A DNA stretch of 7,014 nucleotides from positions 1 to 7,014 of the forward strand of contig JALSPH010000254.1 of assembly GCA_026986055.1 (NCBI GenBank), read 5' to 3'. A program made the position numbers and the translations under genes. This document shows, piece after piece, positions 1 to 5,520 of the stretch (position 1 is the stretch's first letter; each line of letters starts with the position of its first letter). The stretch comes from Campylobacterales bacterium (GTDB lineage: Bacteria > Campylobacterota > Campylobacteria > Campylobacterales > Hydrogenimonadaceae). Under the pieces are notes generated by a model, which worked only from the letters and a program-made list of their open reading frames with translations, had not been told where the DNA came from and searched no databases.

Positions 1-219
1 AGTGGTTCTGTTTGCGCCAAACTCAAGATGCAGATGCGGGTTTATGAGTCCCGGCATTATCACGCACTCTTTGCCCAACTCTTCGACTTCGGCACTTTTG
101 AATCTCTCTTTCAGCTCCTTCGCGCTTGCTACCTCTACTATCTCCTCTTCGAAAGCGACACCGTAATCTTCAAAAAACTCTTCTCCGTCAAAGAGCCATT
201 TAGCCGTAACTATTTTCAT
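1..219 (-). CDS. Aminofutalosine deaminase-type amidohydrolase, N-terminal part (cut by window edge)
   Basis: This is the N-terminal 73 residues of a metal-dependent amidohydrolase; the rest lies beyond the left edge. The visible part has the small beta-domain start typical of the family (MKIVTAKWLFDGEEFFEDYG), an acidic stretch, and then PGLINPHLHLEFG at about residues 56-68. In that motif His62 and His64 form the HxH pair that binds the catalytic metal. In Campylobacterota, family members with this motif beside aroQ (from memory Cj0067 in C. jejuni, also divergent from aroQ) are assigned as 6-amino-6-deoxyfutalosine deaminases of the futalosine route to menaquinone (mqnX/mqnF in some annotations). 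The start is the ATG read on the minus strand from 219, with AGG at 230-228 as a modest ribosome binding site 8 nt upstream. The amidohydrolase family is clear. The exact substrate is inferred from phylum and neighbourhood, because most of the catalytic domain is not visible; an adenosine or chlorohydrolase-like deaminase remains possible. Confidence 0.82.
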   Translation of the reverse strand, partial: MKIVTAKWLFDGEEFFEDYGVAFEEEIVEVASAKELKERFKSAEVEELGKECVIMPGLINPHLHLEFGANRTT

Positions 220-243
220 ATACCGAACCTGTTTTTAATTAAG

Positions 244-252
244 ATTATGGCA
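244..252 (-). promoter_or_regulatory. Candidate extended -10 promoter for the leftward amidohydrolase gene
   Basis: Read on the minus strand the bases are TGCCATAAT: a TGn extension followed by CATAAT, which matches TATAAT at five of six positions. Transcription would start near 237, giving a leader of about 18 nt before the ATG at 219. There is no good -35 hexamer, which is usual for sigma-70 promoters in Campylobacterota. Support is by inspection only. Confidence 0.4.
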
Positions 253-260
253 AAAGTAGA

Positions 261-266
261 TAAAAT
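261..266 (+). promoter_or_regulatory. Candidate -10 element for the aroQ-to-fliY operon
   Basis: TAAAAT lies about 33 nt upstream of the aroQ ATG in a strongly AT-rich stretch (roughly 231-285). It would place a transcription start near 273. No recognisable -35 hexamer is present, and the surrounding A/T runs make short matches likely by chance. The divergent gene layout requires a rightward promoter somewhere in 220-298 unless transcription starts further upstream. I see no sigma-54 (GG-N10-GC) site or sigma-28-type site here, so a housekeeping promoter is the best guess. Confidence 0.3.
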
Positions 267-283
267 CTTGTATTAAAAATTTT

Positions 284-290
284 AAGAAGG
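284..290 (+). promoter_or_regulatory. Ribosome binding site that fixes the aroQ start
   Basis: AAGAAGG ends 8 nt before the ATG at 299 and only 2 nt before the in-frame TTG at 293. The spacing therefore selects the ATG, giving the protein start [10 protein letters not shown] that is usual in the family, and not the TTG two codons upstream. Confidence 0.75.
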
Positions 291-298
291 AATTGAGA

Positions 299-781
299 AT
301 GAAGATAGTCGTTATTCAAGGACCGAATCTGAATATGCTAGGGCTAAGAGAGCAAAACATTTACGGACCTATGAAGCTAGAGCAGATTCATGAGCAGATG
401 AGAGGAGTGGCACAGCAAAACGGTGTGGAGATAGAATTTTTCCAAAGCAACCTAGAAGGAGAGCTTGTAGATAGGATTCAGGAGTGTCTGGGAGATGCCG
501 ACGGTATCATCATAAACGCCGCAGCCTATACGCACACTTCCATAGCGATTCGCGACGCTATCGCAGCCGTAGCTCTGCCCACGATAGAGGTGCATATAAC
601 CAACATTCATGCAAGAGAGGAGTTCAGGAAAAAGAGTCTCATAGCTCCCGTATGCGCCGGACAGATAGCAGGTTTCGGACCTTTCAGCTACCATCTTGCT
701 ATGGTGGCTATGCTGCAGATACTGAGTGAAATAAAAGCTATGAGAGAGGCTCAGCAGCAAAAGCAGCCCCAGGAGCAGTAG
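299..781 (+). CDS. aroQ: Type II 3-dehydroquinate dehydratase
   Basis: This 160-residue enzyme dehydrates 3-dehydroquinate to 3-dehydroshikimate, the third step of the shikimate pathway to chorismate, in the cytoplasm as a dodecamer. All the family landmarks are present: GPNLNMLG at residues 8-15, the flexible-lid Arg17 and catalytic Tyr22 (NIYG), Asn73 and His79 in [10 protein letters not shown], Glu97 and His99 in IEVHITNI, and Arg110 in REEFRKKS. It closely resembles H. pylori AroQ as I recall it, including [10 protein letters not shown] near residue 126. The length is normal for the family. The C-terminus ends in a Gln-rich tail ([10 protein letters not shown]) that is probably disordered. 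The gene opens the rightward operon. Its stop codon overlaps the GTG start of the next gene by one base (TAGTG), so translation is probably coupled. Chorismate is also the precursor of futalosine menaquinone synthesis, the probable pathway of the divergent neighbour. Confidence 0.96.
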   Translation: MKIVVIQGPNLNMLGLREQNIYGPMKLEQIHEQMRGVAQQNGVEIEFFQSNLEGELVDRIQECLGDADGIIINAAAYTHTSIAIRDAIAAVALPTIEVHITNIHAREEFRKKSLIAPVCAGQIAGFGPFSYHLAMVAMLQILSEIKAMREAQQQKQPQEQ

Positions 782-1803
782 TGAACTACATTCTGCGTGA
801 CGAAAACGCTCTCTATTACGAGTGTGGATATAGTTGCGACAATGCAGTTTTTATCAGCTTGGCGGATGAGAAGTTCTTCATAACCGACAGCCGCTATACG
901 GTAGAGGCGAAAGAGAAGATAGTAGGGGCCGAGGTTATAGAGGCATCCGATCTCTTCGCGGCAGCCAGAAGAGTTTTAAGAAGCAGAAACCCTCTAAAAG
1001 TTGTTTACGACCCGAAAGAGTGGAGCGTAAAAGCCTTCGAGGCTCTGCGCAAAAAACTTCCTCTGCTTCACTTCGTGCCCAAACCGGACTTTTCCCACCT
1101 TAAAAGAGTCGTAAAAACTAAAGAGGAGATAGAGCTTTTAAAAAGAGCGGCGGAACTTGGAAGAGATGGATTTGAAAAGTTTGCGGACTATCTGAGCCTT
1201 CCGGGAGCCGACAAAAGTGAAAAGAGGCTCCATTTCGAAGCCAAAGCCGCCATGAGCTTTTTTGGAGAGTACGATCTGAGTTTCGACCCCATCGTCGCCA
1301 TAAACGCCAATGCGGCAAAGCCCCACGCTCTTCCTACCGACAAGGTTCTGAAAAACGGAGATCTGCTTTTGGTCGATGCCGGCTTGAAATATAGACGGTA
1401 CTGTTCGGATAGAACCAGAACCGTTTTCGTCAAAGATGGATTGGAGTTTTCGCAAGATCAGCACTTCAAAGATCAAAAAGTTCAAAAAGCTTACGATCTG
1501 GTCAGAGCGGCTCACGACAGAGCGATAGAGAAGGCGCGAAGCGGTATGACCGGAGCGCAGATAGACGCTTTGGCCCGTGAGGTTATAGAAAAGGGGGGTA
1601 TGGGCAAATATTTTGTCCACTCGACGGGTCACGGTGTAGGGCTTGACATACATGAGATGCCCTACATCTCCTCAAAAAGCGCGATGAGAGTGGAAGATGG
1701 TATGGTCTTTACTATCGAGCCCGGCATATATCTGCCGGGAGAGTTTGGAATACGGATAGAGGATATGGTCGTTATGGAAGATGGGAGGGCGAAGATACTG
1801 TGA
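781..1803 (+). CDS. M24 family Xaa-Pro peptidase (aminopeptidase P / prolidase type)
   Basis: This 340-residue cytoplasmic metallopeptidase is predicted to cleave the bond before a proline in peptides or dipeptides. The N-terminal creatinase-type domain covers about residues 1-110 and the pita-bread catalytic domain about 112-340. The five dinuclear-metal ligands can be read directly: Asp199 (LLVDAG), Asp210 (YCSDRTRT), His284 (STGHGVGLDIHE), Glu313 (TIEPGIY) and Glu327 (GIRIEDM). The supporting active-site histidines His182 (KPHALP) and His291 are also present, so it should be active. The length matches the short bacterial form and not the roughly 440-residue E. coli PepP and PepQ. Relatives are named pepP or pepQ, and the sequence does not settle dipeptidase versus aminopeptidase, so I give no symbol. 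The start is GTG at 781, with AGGAG at 771-775 five bases upstream inside aroQ. H. pylori has a homologue (HP1037) in the same slot, while C. jejuni lacks it there, from memory. Confidence 0.92.
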   Translation: MNYILRDENALYYECGYSCDNAVFISLADEKFFITDSRYTVEAKEKIVGAEVIEASDLFAAARRVLRSRNPLKVVYDPKEWSVKAFEALRKKLPLLHFVPKPDFSHLKRVVKTKEEIELLKRAAELGRDGFEKFADYLSLPGADKSEKRLHFEAKAAMSFFGEYDLSFDPIVAINANAAKPHALPTDKVLKNGDLLLVDAGLKYRRYCSDRTRTVFVKDGLEFSQDQHFKDQKVQKAYDLVRAAHDRAIEKARSGMTGAQIDALAREVIEKGGMGKYFVHSTGHGVGLDIHEMPYISSKSAMRVEDGMVFTIEPGIYLPGEFGIRIEDMVVMEDGRAKIL

Positions 1804-2303
1804 GTCTGAAGTTTGGCGACTCGACGCTCTACTGCATCAAAGAGTTTCCGGCAAGCTTTAAAGCCGTAGGAATGAAACATATAGCCCTTGTAGGGATGGG
1901 GGGTAACATAGGAGATGTAAGAGGGCGCTTTAGGAGAGTGCTGCGCTACCTGACTCTTGGTAAACTTTTTAGGCCGATTGAAACTGCACCTCTCTTTTAC
2001 AACCCGCCATTTGGTTTTACCGACCAGCCATTTTTTACAAACACGCTCGTTTTGGGCGAGACGAACCTAAATGCCCATGAGCTTTTGCGCTACCTTCTTT
2101 GGGTGGAGAGGCGTTTCGGGCGCAAAAGGAGTTTCCCTAACGCCCCAAGGAGTCTCGATTTGGATATAATATTTTTTGACAATCTGCAATTACGAAGCAC
2201 TCGGCTTACGATTCCACATCCTAATTTTTCAGAGCGGGAGTCGGTAGTCGTACCGATGCATTTTTTGTCGGCTGAAAACCGAAGTTCGATTTGTAGAGGC
2301 TGA
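1800..2303 (+). CDS. folK: 2-amino-4-hydroxy-6-hydroxymethyldihydropteridine diphosphokinase
   Basis: HPPK transfers pyrophosphate from ATP to 6-hydroxymethyl-7,8-dihydropterin in folate synthesis. Visible landmarks are the GMGGNIGD strand and loop (residues about 32-39), the substrate-binding segment FGFTDQPFF (71-79), RKRSFPNAPRSLDLDIIFFD (about 108-127) with Mg ligands Asp120 and Asp122, and the closing IPHPNFSER (138-146). I chose the GTG at 1800, which overlaps the peptidase stop by four bases (GTGA) and has GGGAGG at 1783-1788. The alternative is an internal ATG at 1872, which gives a protein starting MKHIALVG and matches the E. coli-like core, but its ribosome binding site is poor. The longer form carries an extra N-terminal segment of about 24 residues with a LYCIKEFPASF stretch. 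As I remember, Campylobacterota FolK proteins often carry such an extension, but this is the least certain start in the window. Confidence 0.9.
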   Translation: MSLKFGDSTLYCIKEFPASFKAVGMKHIALVGMGGNIGDVRGRFRRVLRYLTLGKLFRPIETAPLFYNPPFGFTDQPFFTNTLVLGETNLNAHELLRYLLWVERRFGRKRSFPNAPRSLDLDIIFFDNLQLRSTRLTIPHPNFSERESVVVPMHFLSAENRSSICRG

Positions 2304-2316
2304 AAGAGGAGTTTGG

Positions 2317-3627
2317 ATGAAATTGATGACTTTTACGGCACCGACACCGGCACAGGCGCTAAAAGCGGCGCAACAGGAGTGCGGTGAAGATGCTCTGGTC
2401 GTCAGTACGAAGCAGATCAGAAAAAAGAGCCTGAGTCAGCCTGCACTCTATGAGGTGGTTGTAGCCATCGAAGATAGTGCGCCTAAAAAGAGTCTCCGCA
2501 AAAAAGATGAGGAACCGATACCAAGTAGAAAAAGAGCGCAAAAAAGGAGTGAAAGAGAGCATGAAGATGTTCTTGTAAGCATATCGGAAGCTGCAAAAGA
2601 GATTTCGGAGATCGCGAATGTCCAGACTTCTACAAAGCCTCCAAGAGTGCGCGTGGAGGTAGAGGAGGAGCCCGAGCCCCAAAGAGCGACTATTTTGGAA
2701 GCTGAAGAGCTAAAAGCCATAAGAGGTGAGCTTGTAAAGCTCTCGGACAAGGTGAAGCTTATTCAAAACATGGTTTGGGAGGAGAAGAAGCCGCAAGGCA
2801 GTGCTGCGGTTCCTCCCGAGTTTGCCGAGATTTACCGATTGGCCAAAAAGAGCGGTATGGATGCGCACCATCTCGATGAGATTATGCGCTTGACGTTGGA
2901 GCATATGCCTCTTCAGATGCGCTCGTCAACCCAAACGGTTCGCAGGTACTTCAAGACACTCCTTAGAAAGATGGTCCCGGTCAGGCTTGAGCGTGAGTTG
3001 GTACCGCCCCAAAAGAGGATACTTATGTTGGTAGGACCGACCGGAGTCGGAAAGACTACGACGCTTGCTAAGCTTGCCGCCAGATACGCCTATATGATGG
3101 AGAAGAAGTATAAAGTGGGCATAATCACTCTCGATACCTACCGAATAGGAGCGGTCGAGCAGCTTATGCAGTATGCGAAGATGATGCGTATAGGGATAGA
3201 GGCGGTAGTGGACCCGCCGGAGTTCATAACCGCTCTTCAGGCTCTATCGCATATGGATATAATTTTGATAGATACCGTCGGAAGCAGCCAGTACGACAAG
3301 GAGAAGATCGAGAAGCTTCAGCAGTTTCTCTCTACACATACCGATGTGGGTATAGATGTGAGCCTCGTTATGGGTGCGCCTACGAAGCTTGAAGATTTGA
3401 GAGCGATCTACTCCAACTTCTCCATACTCGGCATCGACACTCTCATCTTCACCAAGCTCGACGAGACGCGCGGTTTCGGGAATATATTCTCTTTGGTCTA
3501 TGAGACCGAAAAGCCGGTAAGCTACCTCTCCATAGGCCAGGAGGTCCCCGACGATCTTATGTGTGCCGATAGCGACTACCTTGTGGAGTGTCTGATGGAG
3601 TCGCGAAGCGTGAAAGGCAAAAGATGA
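2317..3627 (+). CDS. flhF: Flagellar biosynthesis GTPase FlhF (SRP family)
   Basis: FlhF is an SRP-type GTPase that directs where the polar flagellum is built and, in Campylobacterota, is needed for flagellar gene expression. The 436-residue protein has the three expected parts. A B domain (about 1-160) starts MKLMTFTAPTPAQALKAAQQ and continues into a charged, low-complexity linker with runs of Lys and Glu. An N domain covers about 165-230. The G domain runs from about 233, with the P-loop GPTGVGKTT (240-248), LDTYRIGAVEQL (272-283), G3 DTVGSSQYD (319-327), G4 TKLDET (379-384) and the G5 region SIGQEVPDDL (406-415). G3 reads DTVGSS where the SRP family usually has DTAGR. The start is ATG 2317, with AGAGGAG at 2305-2311 upstream. 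The stop overlaps the flhG start by four bases (ATGA), as expected for partners made together. Confidence 0.96.
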   Translation: MKLMTFTAPTPAQALKAAQQECGEDALVVSTKQIRKKSLSQPALYEVVVAIEDSAPKKSLRKKDEEPIPSRKRAQKRSEREHEDVLVSISEAAKEISEIANVQTSTKPPRVRVEVEEEPEPQRATILEAEELKAIRGELVKLSDKVKLIQNMVWEEKKPQGSAAVPPEFAEIYRLAKKSGMDAHHLDEIMRLTLEHMPLQMRSSTQTVRRYFKTLLRKMVPVRLERELVPPQKRILMLVGPTGVGKTTTLAKLAARYAYMMEKKYKVGIITLDTYRIGAVEQLMQYAKMMRIGIEAVVDPPEFITALQALSHMDIILIDTVGSSQYDKEKIEKLQQFLSTHTDVGIDVSLVMGAPTKLEDLRAIYSNFSILGIDTLIFTKLDETRGFGNIFSLVYETEKPVSYLSIGQEVPDDLMCADSDYLVECLMESRSVKGKR

Positions 3628-4493
3628 GTACGCAGGCAAGCAGACTCGAAGCTTTGATGGATGCGCACCATAACGGCCAAAGAGAGACTAGAGTAATCGC
3701 CATCACAAGCGGCAAAGGCGGAGTCGGCAAGAGTACCCTTAGCGCCAACATCTCCTACGTTTTATCTAAACGAGGCTTCAAAGTGGGGCTGATGGATGCC
3801 GACATAGGGCTTGCGAATCTCGATGTGATGTTCAACGTAAGGGCCGATAGAAACATCTTGCACGTACTCAAAGGTGAGGCGAGTTTTAGAGATATCGTAG
3901 TCCCGCTGGAGGAGAACCTCTACCTGATTCCGGGCGAAAGCGGTGATGAGATTTTGAAGTTTTCGGACGCTACTATCGTCAGCCGATTCATAGACGAAGC
4001 TCAAATGCTTGAAAATCTCGACTTTTTGGTGATAGATACGGGTGCGGGTATAGGCGATACGATACAGATGTTTCTAAGGGCGGCCGACGAGGTTGTGGTC
4101 GTGACCGTTCCAGACCCTGCCGCCATAACGGATGCGTACGCGATGGTTAAAGTCATAAGCAAGATAAAGAGCGATCTTTCGATGGTCGTAAATCAGGTTC
4201 GAAGCCATAAAGAGGGGACAAAAATTTTCGATACGATAAAAAAGGTCGCCTACGGCAATATAGGAGCGGATCTAAACCTCAAGATGTTAGGCTCCGTAAG
4301 GTCGGATGCGCAAGTTGCAAGGAGCGTAAAGCAGAGAGTGCTGGTTTGCAAAGAGCTCTCCAATATCGCTCCGGCTACCGACATAGAGGCTATTGCGGAT
4401 ACGCTTGCCGCCAAAAAGGAACACAAAATGCTTGAAGCAAGAAAAGAGGGCGGAATCGGCACCTTTTTCAAGAAACTGTTGGGGCAGTTTTAA
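3624..4493 (+). CDS. flhG: Flagellar number regulator FlhG, MinD-like ATPase
   Basis: FlhG (also called FleN or YlxH) is a MinD/ParA-type ATPase that restrains flagellar number and stimulates FlhF GTPase; in some Campylobacterota it also affects division-site placement. The 289 residues show the deviant Walker A motif GKGGVGKST (30-38) with signature Lys31 and Lys36, the switch I segment DADIGLANLDVMF (58-70), the switch II / Walker B motif DTGAGIG (138-144), and a C-terminal amphipathic membrane-targeting helix FFKKLLGQF (281-289). The N-terminal segment MSTQASRLEALM resembles the DQAxxLR helix that contacts FlhF in Bacillus. I start at ATG 3624, which overlaps the flhF stop as ATGA and has AAAGG at 3613-3617 six bases upstream. 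A GTG at 3588 in the same frame would add 12 residues inside flhF and has no clear ribosome binding site. Confidence 0.95.
   Translation: MSTQASRLEALMDAHHNGQRETRVIAITSGKGGVGKSTLSANISYVLSKRGFKVGLMDADIGLANLDVMFNVRADRNILHVLKGEASFRDIVVPLEENLYLIPGESGDEILKFSDATIVSRFIDEAQMLENLDFLVIDTGAGIGDTIQMFLRAADEVVVVTVPDPAAITDAYAMVKVISKIKSDLSMVVNQVRSHKEGTKIFDTIKKVAYGNIGADLNLKMLGSVRSDAQVARSVKQRVLVCKELSNIAPATDIEAIADTLAAKKEHKMLEARKEGGIGTFFKKLLGQF
4473..4490 (+). repeat. Small hairpin across the end of flhG
   Basis: AAACTG (4473-4478) and CAGTTT (4485-4490) form a perfect 6-bp stem around a TTGGGG loop, and G4472-T4491 could add a wobble pair. It ends at the flhG stop codon and abuts the AAAGG ribosome binding site of the next gene. 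No U-tract follows, so it does not look like a terminator. It may be only a by-product of the codons for the FlhG tail. Confidence 0.35.
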
Positions 4494-4503
4494 AGGTATG
4501 TTA

Positions 4504-4839
4504 ATGCGTGAGAGCAACTTTGTCGCTTTTTGGGTCGTATGCGGTTTTTTCATAGGGCTTCTTACTGCTTTCGCAAACGGTAGCGATCCGATGGATATGT
4601 TGTCGGCCGTACTGTTTGTTACACTCTTTTTCTATCTGCTTGCCCACGTGAGCGTGGCTCTTTTTGTCCGTTTCATGGAGTTTGGCAAGGTTCACTTCGA
4701 AAAAGAGGAGTACGACAGGAAGCTCGACTACTTCTACAACCAGCTGCTGCAGCGGGAGAAGGAGGTAGATGCGAACTATGCGTATATCTCCAAAGATGAA
4801 GTGTTTGAACAAGGTGAGAAAAAGGATGGGGAGAGGTGA
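4504..4839 (+). CDS. Small two-helix membrane protein of unknown function in the flagellar operon
   Basis: I do not recognise a named family for this 111-residue protein. It has two hydrophobic segments, at residues about 7-25 (AFWVVCGFFIGLLTAFA core) and about 32-57 (VLFVTLFFYLLAHVSVALFV core), joined by a short polar loop (NGSDPMD). A charged tail of about 50 residues follows (FEKEEYDRKLDYFYNQLLQREKEVDANY within it) and is likely helical and cytoplasmic; the adjacent Arg56 and Lys62 fit an inside orientation. There is no signal peptide. The start is ATG 4504, seven bases after AAAGG at 4492-4496; the ATG at 4498 sits too close to that site. Its stop overlaps the fliA start (TGATG). Relatives occupy the same slot between flhG and fliA (Cj0062c, HP1033 from memory), so a role in flagellar placement or expression is inferred, not shown. 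Confidence 0.85.
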   Translation: MRESNFVAFWVVCGFFIGLLTAFANGSDPMDMLSAVLFVTLFFYLLAHVSVALFVRFMEFGKVHFEKEEYDRKLDYFYNQLLQREKEVDANYAYISKDEVFEQGEKKDGER

Positions 4840-5516
4840 TGGTTGAAGGATACGATGCACACATCCGCCACTATCAGGATGAGTTGGCGGTAAAATACCT
4901 ACCGGCCGTTAAAGCCATGGCATACAGGCTCAAAGAGAGGCTGCCAAGGTCGGTGGAGTTTGATGATCTGGTAAGCATAGGTGCAGAAGAGCTTATAAAG
5001 CTTGCAAGACGCTACGACAAAGAGCAGAACGACTCTTTCTGGGGGTATGCAAAAAGCAGGGTTTATGGATCCATGTTAGATTATCTTAGATCTTTGGATA
5101 TCGTAAGCCGTGCCAACAGAAAGCTTATAAAGCAGATAGACGAGATAATCTCCCAATATATGGACGAGTACGGCGTGGAGCCTGAAAACAGCTATATCGC
5201 GGAGATTTTACAGGAAGATGAGCAGAAGATAAAGGATGCGAGGCGCGTTGCCGCCATATACAACGTCATGCCGCTGCACGATCAGCTTGAGAGTAATGAG
5301 AAAGACGCTTTTGCAACGATAGAGCAAGAAGAGCTGATAGAGAAGATCATGGATGTTCTCAAAATGATGTCGGAGCGTGACCAGATGATAATACAGCTCT
5401 ACTATTTCGAAGAGCTTACCTACAAGGAGATCTCCGAAATTCTCGACATAACACCTTCGAGGATTTCGCAGGTCCACAAGCGTGTCATCACAAAAGTGAG
5501 AGATAGTATAGGATGA
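4839..5516 (+). CDS. fliA: Flagellar RNA polymerase sigma factor FliA (sigma-28)
   Basis: FliA directs RNA polymerase to late flagellar promoters such as that of the major flagellin, and is normally held by the anti-sigma factor FlgM until the hook is finished; flgM is not in this window. The 225-residue protein has a conserved region 2 (about 18-90) containing FDDLVSIGAEELIKLARRYD and SFWGYAKSRVYGSMLDYLRS, a region 3 (about 95-145), and a region 4 helix-turn-helix (about 190-222) with LTYKEISEILDITPSRISQVHKR. The length is typical of sigma-28. The E. coli RSRDWVPRS segment at the end of region 2.4 reads RSLDIVSRA here, lacking the Trp. I start at ATG 4839, five bases after GGGGAG (4828-4833); a GTG directly before it (4836) could add one residue. 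Its place behind flhF and flhG, with no promoter of its own visible, suggests that it is made early with the regulators. Confidence 0.95.
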   Translation: MVEGYDAHIRHYQDELAVKYLPAVKAMAYRLKERLPRSVEFDDLVSIGAEELIKLARRYDKEQNDSFWGYAKSRVYGSMLDYLRSLDIVSRANRKLIKQIDEIISQYMDEYGVEPENSYIAEILQEDEQKIKDARRVAAIYNVMPLHDQLESNEKDAFATIEQEELIEKIMDVLKMMSERDQMIIQLYYFEELTYKEISEILDITPSRISQVHKRVITKVRDSIG

Positions 5517-5520
5517 GATT

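Noticed and set aside
28..276. Plus-strand open frame of 82 codons at the left edge
   Set aside because: The minus strand here encodes the amidohydrolase N-terminus with its HxH motif; the plus frame is Phe/Leu/Tyr-rich noise running into the AT-rich intergenic region.
1118..1318. Small open frames on either strand within aroQ, the peptidase and flhF
   Set aside because: All overlap well-supported genes, lack ribosome binding sites and show no motif.
1138..1653. Open frame of 171 codons on the minus strand opposite the M24 peptidase
   Set aside because: The plus strand encodes an intact peptidase with all metal ligands; the antisense frame has no family resemblance.
2165..2181. Perfect TATAAT (2165-2170) followed by perfect TTGACA (2176-2181) inside folK, possible flhF promoter
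   Set aside because: The two hexamers are in the wrong order, TATAAT has no -35 or TGn extension, TTGACA has no -10 at the right spacing, and both fall on codons for the conserved FolK motif LDLDIIFFDN. A weak internal promoter is not excluded but not supported.
3588..3623. Upstream GTG start for flhG adding 12 residues
   Set aside because: No clear ribosome binding site precedes it, and the ATG at 3624 has the classic ATGA overlap and correct spacing to AAAGG.
4473..4491. Hairpin followed by T residues at the end of flhG as an intrinsic terminator
   Set aside because: The T residues are part of the stem and no U-tract follows; the next gene starts 10 bases later with its own ribosome binding site.
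4393..4503. Longer open frame upstream of the small membrane protein, starting inside flhG
   Set aside because: The extra 37 codons encode a basic, non-hydrophobic stretch that is a shadow of flhG, and the real ribosome binding site is at 4492-4496.
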